NCBI GenBank assembly: GCA_905221605.1
Contig: CAJNDS010001779.1
Coordinates: 1,189,977 to 1,199,976, forward strand
Direction: 5' to 3'
Origin: Symbiodinium natans
Taxonomy: Eukaryota; Sar; Dinophyceae; Suessiales; Symbiodiniaceae
Length of the DNA stretch: 10,000 nucleotides
Shown here: one piece after another, positions 1 to 5,980 of the stretch
How the letters are laid out: each line of letters starts with the position of its first letter
Position numbering within the stretch: position 1 is the stretch's first letter
Notes under the pieces: generated by a model
Database searches by the model: none
What the model was told of the DNA's origin: nothing
The model's input: the letters and a program-made list of their open reading frames with translations, nothing else
Position numbers and translations under genes: made by a program

Positions 1-78
1 GGTCTAGGGTTTAGGGTTTAGGGTTTAGGGTTTAGGGTTTAGGGCTTAGGGCTTAGGGCTTAGGGTTTGGGCTTAGGG
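1..78 (+). repeat. Telomere-like TTTAGGG array, left edge
   Basis: Near-perfect TTTAGGG heptamers run from the first base to about 46, followed by CTTAGGG variants to about 78. The array touches the window edge, so its full length is unknown. It could be interstitial like the others or part of something larger to the left. Confidence 0.93.
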
Positions 79-196
79 ATGCGGGTATCCCCCATGTCAA
101 GCAAAGAAAACGCTGTTTTCATGCAACGACGCCAAGCTGAACCCTGAGGTTGATCTGGAAGTACGTTGAAAAAGCCTTAGGCTTTGGGGTGCCAGG
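79..196. other. Spacer without identified gene
   Basis: Mixed-composition spacer between two TTTAGGG arrays. A plus-strand frame of about 30 codons ends at a TGA near 171 (C-terminal residues NPEVDLEVR), but it has no clear start or splice acceptor. I see nothing else in it. Confidence 0.5.
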
Positions 197-376
197 CTTA
201 GGATTTGGGGTTTAAGGTTTAGGGTTTGGGGTTTAGGGTGTGGGGTTTGGGGTTTAGGGTTTGGGGTTTAGGGTTTAGGGTTTGGGGTTTGGGGTTTAGG
301 GTTTGGGGTTTAGGGTTTAGGGTTTGGGGTTTGGTGCTTAGGGTTAGGGCGTGGGGTTTAGGGGGTTTAGGGGCTA
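197..376 (+). repeat. Mixed TTTAGGG/TTTGGGG array
   Basis: Alternating TTTAGGG and TTTGGGG heptamers with some slippage, for example GGGTGTGGGG near 238 and GGGCGTGGGG near 349. The alternation gives a 14-bp higher-order period over much of 211-330. A reading frame crosses it giving a GFRVWGL peptide repeat. That peptide is simply the heptamer read in frame and not evidence of a protein. Confidence 0.92.
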
Positions 377-510
377 AGGCATATATTTTTGGGCCCTATA
401 CAAGACCGGTGCCAGCATCCCGATCCCAAGCAGAGCTCCGAAAGACCCCTCCGTAAGAAGTTTCCAAGGGGCTTCCATCCCCGCTGGCTCCGCTTTCCTG
501 GGATTCGGCC
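377..510. other. Spacer without identified gene
   Basis: Mixed-composition spacer between a TTTAGGG-orientation array on the left and a CCCTAAA-orientation array on the right, so the two arrays face each other across it. No supported gene or structure. Confidence 0.45.
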
Positions 511-538
511 CGAAACCCTAAATCCTAAACCCTAAACC

Positions 539-598
<60 letters not shown>

Positions 599-651
599 AC
601 CTCAACCCTCAACCCTCAACCCTAACCCTAAACACCTTAAACACCCTAAAT
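511..651 (-). repeat. CCCTAAA array with 12-unit CCCTCAA block
   Basis: The array begins with CCCTAAA units and then switches at 537 to about twelve tandem CCCTCAA units ending near 619. One of these has lost a C at about 600. It then returns to CCCTAA/CCCTAAA. The block of one variant inside a canonical array shows local spread of a single unit by slippage or unequal exchange. Confidence 0.92.
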
Positions 652-770
652 CGCCCCTTGGGGACTGCTTTTCGGCTTTCAAGGGAGGGGGGGGGTAAAA
701 GCCTACTGACACACGAACCATCTCGGGTTCAAGAAGTCTAGTTCTCGGCGCTTCAGACCATCTTGTAAGC
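652..770. other. Spacer without identified gene
   Basis: Non-repeat spacer containing a run of eight or more Gs near 686-695. No supported gene, RNA or inverted repeat. Confidence 0.4.
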
Positions 771-803
771 CCCCCTAAACCCTAAACCCTAAACCCTAAG
801 CCC
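771..803 (-). repeat. Short CCCTAAA array
   Basis: About four CCCTAAA units, the last degenerating to CCCTAAG. It lies just left of the foldback sequence at 825-941. Confidence 0.88.
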
Positions 804-824
804 TTCGCACCAGGCCCCACCTTG

Positions 825-941
825 AAGGCTCATGGGTACTTCTACAAGTAGGGTTCATCGGTTAAGACCATACTTTACCCTGCGAACAACCCTACTCACA
901 AGCCTACTTGCAAGCCTACTTCTAAGTTACCGCATGGGCCT
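825..941. repeat. Foldback (inverted-repeat) sequence
   Basis: The left arm at 825-853 (AGGCTCATGGGTACTT then AAGTAGG) is matched in reverse complement by 915-941 (CCTACTTCTAAGTTACC then CATGGGCCT). About 23 of 27 positions pair, with small gaps. The loop contains three near-tandem 12-mers of the form CAAGCCTACTTG at about 886-921. No transposase or clear target duplication is visible. A small non-autonomous inverted-repeat element, or a chance palindrome enlarged by slippage, are both possible. Confidence 0.55.
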
Positions 942-955
942 CTCCAAGTCGCCGT

Positions 956-1092
956 AAGCCCTAAACCCCAAACCCTACACCCTGAACCCCAAACCCTGGA
1001 CAACTTAACCCCAAACCCTAAACCCCAAACGCCAAACCCTAAACCCTACACCGCAAACCCTAAACCCCAAACCCGAAACCCTCAACCCCCAA
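956..1092 (-). repeat. Degenerate CCCTAAA/CCCCAAA array
   Basis: Interleaved CCCTAAA, CCCCAAA, CCCTACA and CCCTGAA units. Canonical copies are a minority, so the array has had time to diverge or was seeded from variants. Confidence 0.88.
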
Positions 1093-1183
1093 AACTGCAG
1101 ACCCTGAGCACTCCGCCCAAGCCAGCGACTGCAGACTGTAAACCGAATCTCTGAATCATCCCCCCCTCACTCCCCTCCCGGGA

Positions 1184-1240
1184 TTTAGTGTTTAGGGTTC
1201 AGGGTTGCGGGGCTTCGGTTTTAGCCTTTAGCATGAAGGG
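1184..1240 (+). repeat. Eroded TTTAGGG stretch
   Basis: A few recognisable units (TTTAGTG, TTTAGGG, TTCAGGG) fade into a T/G-rich tail. It is opposite in orientation to the arrays on both sides. Confidence 0.65.
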
Positions 1241-1364
1241 CTTTAGGCGCAGGGAACATTGCGGGGAGTCGGTGGTTCAAACTAGGGAAGCTTATAAGCA
1301 CCAAGAACCCTAGACACCCCCGACCTTGAAAAACTCTTCACACACCAAACCTGAAAATTGAAAC
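1241..1364. other. Spacer without identified gene
   Basis: Mixed spacer with no supported gene. A tRNA B-box-like string near 1274 (GTTCAAACT) lacks the final C of the consensus and has no cloverleaf around it, so no tRNA is called. Confidence 0.4.
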
Positions 1365-1692
1365 TACACCCTAAACACTACACCCCAAACCCTAAACAGC
1401 TCCACACCCTGAACAACCCCAAACAACCCAACCCGCCCCTTACCTCCGAGTTCCCTCAACCACCCAAACCCCGATAACCCCAAAACCCTAAAGCACCAAC
1501 CCTAAACCCTGATTTTTGCAAGCAAAAATGCGAAATACTAAACCCCTCAACCCTAAACCCTGTGAACCCGAAACCCCACACCCTCCTGAGACCCGGAACC
1601 CTAGACCCCAAACCCTAAACCCTAGACCCCTAACCCGAAACCCTAAACCCTAAACCCTGAAGCCCTAAAACCCTAAAACCCTAAAACCCTTA
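1365..1692 (-). repeat. Long degenerate CCCTAAA region
   Basis: About 330 bp of C/A-rich DNA with scattered CCCTAAA, CCCCAAA, CACCCTAAA and CCCGAAA units. The best-preserved part is 1606-1692, which ends in three 8-mers of CCCTAAAA. A perfect 8-bp hairpin with a 2-base loop interrupts it at 1512-1529 (ATTTTTGC AA GCAAAAAT). Confidence 0.82.
1512..1529. repeat. Perfect 8-bp hairpin inside an array
   Basis: ATTTTTGC at 1512-1519 is followed by AA and then GCAAAAAT. It is perfectly self-complementary. It sits between CCCTAAA units and has no U-rich tail arrangement that would suggest a terminator. Confidence 0.6.
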
Positions 1693-1791
1693 ACCTTCTT
1701 CCTTATTCATTTGCCCGGCATCGGAAGCCGGCAGAGCCGCGTCTCCTTGGGCTTCTGGGGGATTCTGGGGCTATGGGAGGCTTCTGGAGGG
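1693..1791. other. Spacer at the change of array orientation
   Basis: The spacer separates CCCTAAA units on the left from TTTAGGG units on the right. It holds a small CCGGC/GCCGG hairpin near 1714-1731 and a GGCTTCTGG repeat at about 1749-1786. No gene seen. Confidence 0.4.
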
Positions 1792-1938
1792 GGTTTAGGG
1801 GTTTAGGGTATTTAGGGTTTATGGTCTTTAGGGTTTAGGGATTTAGGGATGTAGGGATTTAGGGTTTAGGGATTTAGGGTTTCAGGCGTTTAGGGCTTCT
1901 TTTTAGAGTCTGGAGTTTAGGGTTTAGGGTTGCGGGTG
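1792..1938 (+). repeat. TTTAGGG array with single-base insertions
   Basis: TTTAGGG units frequently carry an extra base, giving GATTTAGGG, GTATTTAGGG and TTTAGGGG. The register therefore shifts every few copies. Confidence 0.88.
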
Positions 1939-2007
1939 TAGGGTCTGCCGACCCTGGCGGCGTGTTGGCTGGGTTTGTGGAGGTGAAACCTCCCTTTTCC
2001 CTCCTTG

Positions 2008-2112
2008 CACCCCCCCAAATGCGTGGGGGGGATGGGGGGTAGGGGTAGGGGGGGGTCCTCCGGCAACTTTTCCCCCCACCAGCCCCAACCGCCCCACCCC
2101 TCCCCCACCCCG
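2008..2112. repeat. G-run/C-run foldback with G-quadruplex motif
   Basis: CACCCCCCC at 2008-2016 pairs with GTGGGGGGG at 2023-2031. The G block at 2023-2056 has four separated runs of four or more Gs, which meets the usual G-quadruplex pattern. A long C block follows at 2071-2112, complementary to the G block over about 30 imperfect bases. Overlapping minus-strand frames through here code Gly/Trp/Pro-rich peptides and look like composition artefacts. Confidence 0.65.
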
Positions 2113-2157
2113 CATCCGTAAACCCCAAACACCGTTCTCCTGCTGAGCCGCAGGCTC

Positions 2158-2285
2158 TTAAATTAACTGGCCATGTGGTCATTTCTCGGAAGTAGGGCCC
2201 CTTTTGGGGTACTATGTAAGGCGGCCCCTCATAATTAGGGTAACCAGAAGGGACTGCAATGACCACGTGAAGTAATGGAACTTAA
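2158..2285. mobile_element. Possible TTAA-edged inverted-repeat element
   Basis: CATGTGGTCATT at 2172-2183 is matched in reverse complement by AATGACCACGTG at 2258-2269, 11 of 12 pairs. TTAA occurs at 2158-2161 and 2163-2166 on the left and at 2282-2285 on the right. TTAA duplication is the known signature of piggyBac-type insertion, but TTAA is short and the outer arms are unequal. No coding capacity. The interior holds a near-palindrome around 2195-2208. Class assignment is inference only. Confidence 0.35.
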
Positions 2286-2337
2286 GTCCGGCGCATGGCC
2301 CCCATACATACACCCTCCAACATCTTCTTTAGAGCCT

Positions 2338-2372
2338 TTTGGGTTTAGGGTTTAGGGTTTGGGGCTTAGGGT

Positions 2373-2466
<94 letters not shown>
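2338..2466 (+). repeat. TTTAGGG array grading into 14 GGGTTGA units
   Basis: Two or three TTTAGGG/TTTGGGG units lead into exactly 14 uninterrupted GGGTTGA heptamers at 2369-2466. The block ends abruptly at CCCC. It is the opposite-strand counterpart of the CCCTCAA block at 537-619. Confidence 0.94.
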
Positions 2467-2595
2467 CCCCTACATCATATGCTTCATGGTAGACTCCCTC
2501 TGGGGACAAATAACCAAAAGGCTTTGAGGAAATCTGCGCCAATCACAACACAGACTGCGCCCCCAAGTGCTTCTAGGGTTCAGGTATAGAGGTTT
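2467..2595. other. Spacer without identified gene
   Basis: Mixed-composition spacer between two TTTAGGG-orientation arrays. No supported gene or inverted repeat. Confidence 0.4.
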
Positions 2596-2658
2596 TGGGG
2601 TTTAGGGTTTAGGGTTTAGGGTTTAGGGTTTAGGGTTTAGGGTTTAGGGTTAGGGTTT
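2596..2658 (+). repeat. Clean TTTAGGG array
   Basis: About eight nearly perfect TTTAGGG units, with one 6-bp TTAGGG at the right end. Its low divergence suggests it is recent compared with the degenerate arrays. Confidence 0.93.
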
Positions 2659-2696
2659 GTAAAGCTTTTTTGGGGCATACGGGACCTAAGCCCTAC

Positions 2697-2775
2697 ACCC
2701 TGAACCCACATGAAAATTGCCACGGCTCGGGCACGTGCTCGGCCTCGTGCATCATCTTCCACCTCGATGTCTGGG
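2697..2775 (-). other. Exon-like acidic reading (uncertain)
   Basis: On the minus strand an acceptor-like CTTGCCCAG ends near 2775. It is followed by an open frame beginning IEVEDDARGRARARAVAIF, and a CAGG|GTGTAG donor-like edge lies near 2697. It is bounded by arrays on both sides. No start codon or homologue is recognised. An open frame of this length is common by chance in GC-balanced DNA, so this is only a candidate. Confidence 0.15.
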
Positions 2776-2835
2776 CAAGTCGTCTAAACCCCCAACAAAT
2801 CTACGCCTATACGGACTCTCGAACTGAGCCGGAAA

Positions 2836-2870
2836 AACCCTAAAGCCTAAACCCTAAACCCTAAACCCTT
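2836..2870 (-). repeat. Short CCCTAAA array
   Basis: Four to five CCCTAAA units, one of them CCTAAAG. Confidence 0.88.
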
Positions 2871-2926
2871 AACTGCGCTGTGTGCGCGCGAGGATCCTGC
2901 CGCCAGGCCGCCAAGCCCTGCCACCC

Positions 2927-3056
2927 GAACCCTAAAACCCCAAACCCCGAACCCCCCAAAGCCCTTAAACCCCTGAAACACCCCTAAACCCTAAACCCTA
3001 AACCCCCCCTATCCCTAAGCCCCCTAAAACGAAAACCTCCTAACCCTAACCCCCAA
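2927..3056 (-). repeat. Degenerate CCCTAAA/CCCCAAA array
   Basis: Variable C-rich units with runs of 4-7 Cs (CCCCTAAA, CCCCCCTA, CCCCTGAAA). A short canonical core of about three CCCTAAA units lies near 2984-3005. Confidence 0.83.
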
Positions 3057-3125
3057 AAAAACGCCAAAGCTTAGGCCTGTTCGATCCTAGAATCGGGCAC
3101 TCCGAACAGAGCATTTTCGGGCCCG

Positions 3126-3211
3126 GCTTAGGGTTTGGGGTTTTAGGGTTTGGGGTCTAGGGTTTAGGGTTTTGGGGTTTAGAGTTTTGGGGTTGGGGTT
3201 TAGGGTAGAGG
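3126..3211 (+). repeat. TTTAGGG/TTTTGGGG array
   Basis: Units of 7-9 bp alternate TTTAGGG, TTTGGGG and TTTTGGGG, the last reminiscent of the ciliate T4G4 unit. It ends in GGGTAGAGGG. Confidence 0.88.
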
Positions 3212-3594
3212 GTCATATGCAGCGCAGACACTCCTCGTGCTCAAGCCCCTTCAGCAACAGCTCCTGTGCTCGTGGGATGCACCCAAGAACTCTCTACAAC
3301 CCCACAAGAAACCTGTAAATCAAGGGACGAAAGGAGGGACTCTTATAAGGGACGTTAGGGGTTATTTGGGGGCTATTAGGGGCTACTTAGGTATATAGGG
3401 TCGGGGAATAAGATTAAGGGTCTTATGCCCCTTTAGTAAACCCAGAAATGCCCAAAACCGCATGCAAAACCCTATGCAAAACCGATGGGTGGTTCTCTAA
3501 GTTCGTGCCTCTTTGTGGGGCACCATAACTGCAAAAAGACAAGGTGTGTTGATGTTCCTTGCGTGCACTTGCAATACGGAGCCTTCGATTCATG
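3212..3594. other. 383-bp spacer, no gene recognised
   Basis: One of the longer repeat-poor stretches. 3350-3405 carries loosely repeated GGGGYTAYTTRGG segments that may be worn array remnants. The rest is mixed sequence with no frame longer than about 45 codons and no recognisable RNA gene. Confidence 0.4.
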
Positions 3595-3656
3595 AAACCC
3601 TAAACCCTAAACACTAAACCCTAAACCCTAAACCCTAAACCCTAAACCCTAAACCC
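3595..3656 (-). repeat. Clean CCCTAAA array
   Basis: About eight CCCTAAA units with a single change (ACACTAAA). It directly precedes the exon-like reading at 3664-3801 and would lie in its upstream intron. Confidence 0.93.
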
Positions 3657-3663
3657 AAAACAG

Positions 3664-3801
3664 GCACCCGAACCTAGACCTGCCAAGCAAGCTGGACCCA
3701 ACAGTGGCCTCGGAATCATCGAAGGGTGCCTATTTTCGGCTAAAGGGACTTGCAAGGAGACCCAAGCCCTAAAAAATCCGGAGAGGGGCCTAGCTAGCTT
3801 G
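3664..3801 (+). other. Candidate internal exon (uncertain)
   Basis: The stretch is bounded by an AG acceptor (AAAACAG at 3657-3663) and a consensus GTAAGA donor at 3802-3807. It is open in one frame for exactly 46 codons (138 bp). The peptide begins APEPRPAKQAGPNSG and ends ERGLASL, and the frame continues only a short way past the donor. I recognise no domain. The upstream CCCTAAAC units supply pyrimidines and a CTAAAC string resembling a branch site. This could easily be chance, and no partner exon is identified. Confidence 0.2.
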
Positions 3802-4005
3802 GTAAGAAGGCCCCAAGAGTTACCAAATCCATAAGCCCCGTATACTTATATAACCTATTGAGCCCTTGAAAAAGGAGGCAATGGACCCAAATATCTAAGA
3901 AACCATGTAGCTACCCTTAGACGACAAGAAAGGCCAAAGGACCGGGAGTCCCTGAGCCCAAAGGCCCCAAACCCCCAACCCCCCCCAGGGGACCCCAGAC
4001 TTGGG
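3802..4005. other. Spacer without identified gene
   Basis: A/C-rich spacer up to the left arm of the element at 4006. A short hairpin (GGGGCCT with AAGGCCCC) lies near 3785-3815. No other supported feature. Confidence 0.4.
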
Positions 4006-4208
4006 GGATGTTCCCCCTTATACTAACAAGCCTGAAGGGTTTAGGGTTTAGGGTTTAGGGTTTGGGGTTTAGGGTTCAGGGTTTGGGGTTTAGGGTTTGG
4101 GGTTTGGGGTTTGGGGTTTGGGGTTTGGGGTTTGGGGTTTAGGGTTTAGGGTATAGTACGCCCTACTAGACTCCCTATGAAGGACTGCTAGTATAAGGGG
4201 CAACATCC
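4006..4208. mobile_element. Inverted-repeat element enclosing a telomere-like array
   Basis: The left arm at 4006-4028 (GGATGTTCCCCCTTATACTA then ACA) and the right arm at 4186-4208 are reverse complements at 21 of 23 positions. Between them lie a TTTAGGG/TTTGGGG array at 4038-4155 and about 30 bp of unique DNA next to the right arm. Read on the minus strand, the right half (4208 back to about 4150) is similar along its length to 6718-6780. Both are therefore members of one small foldback family. No transposase frame is present, so an element of this kind would be non-autonomous. Confidence 0.6.
4038..4155 (+). repeat. TTTAGGG array with TTTGGGG block
   Basis: TTTAGGG and TTCAGGG units flank about seven tandem TTTGGGG units near 4086-4139. 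The array occupies the centre of the inverted-repeat element, where the related element at 6718-6816 has only about 15 bp of ordinary sequence. Confidence 0.93.
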
Positions 4209-4225
4209 CAACCCCAAACCCCAGG

Positions 4226-4333
4226 AATTAGGGCTTACGGCTTAGGGTTCAGGGTTTGGGGTTTGGGTTTAGGGTTTCGGGTTTTGGGTTTAGGGTTTAG
4301 GGTTTAGGATTTAGGGTTCAGGGCTTAAGGTTC
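4226..4333 (+). repeat. Variable TTTAGGG array
   Basis: Mixed units TTAGGGC, TTCAGGG, TTTGGGG, TTTCGGG, TTTTGGG and TTTAGGG. The ends are strongly degenerate. Confidence 0.86.
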
Positions 4334-4414
4334 GGAATCACGGTCCTTGGCACCCAGGATTGCTTGGACCGACAGCGCCCGCACCGCCTGGGGGCATCAG
4401 GGATCTGTGGTTGC
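4334..4414. other. Spacer without identified gene
   Basis: GC-rich spacer between arrays of opposite orientation. No supported feature. Confidence 0.4.
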
Positions 4415-4460
4415 CCCTAAACCCTACACCCTAAACCCTAAACCCTAAACTCTAAACTAA
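4415..4460 (-). repeat. Short CCCTAAA array
   Basis: About six CCCTAAA units, including CCCTACA and CTCTAAA variants. Confidence 0.88.
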
Positions 4461-4490
4461 GCCCCACCTGGGACTCTCTTTTGCTACAGT

Positions 4491-4558
4491 TTCATGGGTT
4501 CATGGGTTTACCTACTAATTAAGCGGTAGGTAATACTAAACTGTAGGTAAATAATACT
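4491..4558. repeat. Small hairpin and direct repeats
   Basis: TTCATGGG is repeated in tandem at 4491-4506. A hairpin of TTACCTA with TAGGTAA spans about 4508-4532. The motif GTAGGTAA...TACTA occurs twice between 4526 and 4560. This cluster of short repeats in AT-richer DNA has no recognised function. Confidence 0.5.
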
Positions 4559-4704
4559 AGAGTGTCGGGGAAACCGTTTTGGGTTGAAAATATATAGCGC
4601 GGCACCCTTATCATGAGGACCCCCAAAGGGGGGCCCTTGTTCAGAGAACTACCCGCATGTTTGGTGCTTTCCTTTTTGTGTGCGTTTGTAAAAGCCCTTC
4701 AGCC
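4559..4704. other. Spacer without identified gene
   Basis: Mixed spacer with a tiny CCCCCAAAGGGGG hairpin near 4620-4633. No gene seen. Confidence 0.4.
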
Positions 4705-4734
4705 TGCACCCCTAAAACCCCCTAAATCCCATGG

Positions 4735-4783
4735 ATTAGGGTTTATGGTTTAGGGCTACACCCTAAACCCTAAACCCTGAACG
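4735..4783. repeat. Head-to-head telomere-repeat junction
   Basis: About three TTTAGGG-type units (including TTTATGG) at 4737-4756 are joined through CTACA to about four CCCTAAA units at 4760-4783. The polarity G-strand then C-strand is that of end-to-end joined telomeres. With so few units on each side, two small independent arrays abutting is equally possible. Confidence 0.7.
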
Positions 4784-4883
4784 AAGTAACTGACCTTTCC
4801 TCTGATGTTCTTAGACCTTCATCGCAGCTTTGTCTGGGAATGGGGGATCCTAAGGGTTTTTTCAAGCTCGGAAATCGCATGGA

Positions 4884-5081
4884 ATGAGAGGGTTAGGTAC
4901 CATATACAGTCCCGTAGAGCGTATTTATAGAGGATACATCATTACATCCCATGACAATTGGGTTTCAGGTTTGAGTGCAAGGGAGAAAAATCCCCATGTG
5001 TTCGAGCTGCAGACAGATCGAAAGTGTGGGCCCTTACCGCCACCCTTTACTAGCAGCAACATACTAGGACAGAGATCCTAA
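4884..5081 (+). CDS. Unassigned 65-residue reading frame
   Basis: ATG at 4884 to TAA at 5079-5081, in a 300-bp stretch free of telomere-like repeats. The peptide has mixed composition (segments VERIYRGYIITSHDNW, EKNPHVFELQTDRKCG) with no low-complexity bias, signal peptide or domain that I recognise. The frame is open from a TAA near 4849, so 76 codons are available. It could be an exon, a small gene or chance. Its only support is length and protein-like composition. Confidence 0.2.
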   Translation: MRGLGTIYSPVERIYRGYIITSHDNWVSGLSAREKNPHVFELQTDRKCGPLPPPFTSSNILGQRS

Positions 5082-5084
5082 ACC

Positions 5085-5194
5085 CTTACATGCGCAACCC
5101 TCAACCCTAAGCCCCAAACCCCAAAACCCTAAGCCAAGTGGACTTTGACCTAACCCGAAACCCTAAACCCTAAGCCCTAAACCCTAAACCCCGG
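5085..5194 (-). repeat. Degenerate CCCTAAA array
   Basis: CCCTCAA, CCCTAAG and CCCCAAA variants, with a better-kept CCCTAAA core at 5157-5194. Confidence 0.86.
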
Positions 5195-5199
5195 ACCCA

Positions 5200-5266
5200 C
5201 CTTCTCCTCCTGCTTCCATGGCTCAGAAGCCTTTGCGGCCTCGGCACTTGCCTCCAACCGCGCGGG
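5200..5266 (-). other. Exon-like acidic reading (uncertain)
   Basis: The minus strand reads LEASAEAAKASEPWKQEEKV, with a donor-like AAG|GTGGGT edge near 5203. If not spliced, the frame runs into the array and stops. It shares the GAGGAGAAGG string seen in other spacers (7262, 8100). Too short to call a gene. Ala/Glu/Lys composition is plausible for a disordered protein segment. Confidence 0.18.
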
Positions 5267-5575
5267 TTGAGAGTTTAGCGTTTAGGGTTTGGGGTTGAGG
5301 GTTGAGGGTTTAGGGTTCAGGGTTTAGGGTTTAGGGTTGAGGGTTGAGGGTCTAGGGTTGAGGGTTCAGAGTTGAGAGTTGAGAGTTGAGGGTTGAGGTT
5401 TGATAGGGTTTAGGGTTGAGAGGGTTGAGGGTTGAAAGGGTTTAGGGTTTGGGCGTTAGGGTTTAGGGTTTAGGGTTGAGCTTCAGGGTTGAGGGTTGAA
5501 AGGGTCTAGGGCTCGGGGCTTAGGGTTGGAAGGGTCTAGGGCTTGAGGTTAGGCTTGGAAAAGTCTAGGGTTCAA
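5267..5575 (+). repeat. Long TTTAGGG/TTGAGGG composite array
   Basis: About 300 bp of interleaved TTTAGGG, TTGAGGG, TTCAGGG, TTGAGAG and TCTAGGG units. They are punctuated by AAAGGG joints (for example near 5434 and 5501) that break the register. It becomes increasingly degenerate to the right. It is the longest TTTAGGG-strand array here. Confidence 0.9.
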
Positions 5576-5597
5576 GCTCGGCATCACAGCGGATAGT

Positions 5598-5714
5598 ATG
5601 GCCTCGGGCTTTGGGGGAGCTCTGGGTGACAAACGCATCCGGCCGAGGCGATCAACGAATTCTCATTGCGATCGTTCTTTCTCGCACGTGGAAGTGACCC
5701 CGAATCTCTGGTGA
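5598..5714 (+). CDS. Unassigned 38-residue small frame
   Basis: ATG at 5598 to TGA at 5712-5714, between two TTTAGGG arrays. The peptide starts MASGFGGALGDKRIRPRRST. No domain recognised. It would fit a short protein, a first exon or chance, and nothing beyond the open frame supports it. Confidence 0.13.
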   Translation: MASGFGGALGDKRIRPRRSTNSHCDRSFSHVEVTPNLW

Positions 5715-5722
5715 CATGTTCA

Positions 5723-5765
5723 AGGTTTAGGGTTTAGGGTTTAGGGTTGTAGGGTTTAGGCGTTC
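5723..5765 (+). repeat. Short TTTAGGG array
   Basis: About five TTTAGGG units, with TTGTAGGG and TTTAGGCG variants at the right end. Confidence 0.88.
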
Positions 5766-5777
5766 AGGCTTAAAGAG

Positions 5778-5936
5778 TTACTCATCAGCCTCGTGCGCAC
5801 CCTCCGGTACCGCCGGTGGAAGCAGCCTTTGGATACTCTCCACCAAGAATCCCTTCATCCCAGGACCATACTCCGGGTTCGGTTCCCAGGATTCGAGGAG
5901 GAGATCGGGCCTGGATGGCTCCCTCCATGTGGCTGA
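5778..5936 (-). other. Candidate 3'-terminal exon (uncertain)
   Basis: The minus strand is open for 52 codons and stops at TAA (5778-5780). A GATCAG acceptor-like edge lies near 5933. The peptide contains LLLESWEPNPEYGPGMKGFL and ends EGAHEADE. Its composition is protein-like but matches no family I know. It overlaps the plus-strand candidate at 5915-5978 by about 20 bp, so at most one is likely to be real. Confidence 0.22.
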
Positions 5937-5978
5937 TCATGAGCGCCGCCGCTTCTCTTGCCCACGCGCGCTCCAGAG
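5915..5978 (+). other. Candidate first exon with signal-peptide-like start (uncertain)
   Basis: ATG at 5915 opens 21 codons beginning MAPSMWLIMSAAASLAHA. This resembles a short secretory signal with a hydrophobic core and small residues before a possible cleavage site. The frame reaches a consensus donor AG|GTAAAC at 5979-5984. The donor's last bases are also the first bases of the CCCTAAA array that follows, so the array would form the start of the intron. No downstream exon is identified. Confidence 0.22.
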
Positions 5979-5980
5979 GT

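Noticed and set aside
1-78. True chromosome end
   Set aside because: The left-edge array is no longer or cleaner than the interstitial ones, and a chromosome's left end should read CCCTAAA on the plus strand, not TTTAGGG.
226-456. Plus-strand frame with GFRVWGL peptide repeats
   Set aside because: It is the TTTAGGG/TTTGGGG array read in one frame. The repeat unit explains the whole peptide except a short non-repeat tail.
537-619. CRISPR array
   Set aside because: Units are contiguous 7-mers with no spacers, and nothing resembling cas genes is present.
1268-1284. tRNA B-box
   Set aside because: GTTCAAACT lacks the final C of the consensus, and no A-box or cloverleaf can be drawn around it.
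1874-2266. Minus-strand frame of 130 codons and two overlapping frames
   Set aside because: It spans an array, the G-run/C-run foldback and a foldback element. Its Gly/Pro/Trp-rich composition mirrors the DNA composition, and three overlapping frames are open for the same reason.
3336-3440. Possible further member of the 4006/6718 inverted-repeat family
   Set aside because: GGACTCTTATAAGGGACG and CTTATGCCCCTTTAG resemble parts of the arms, but they do not pair with each other or align in order.
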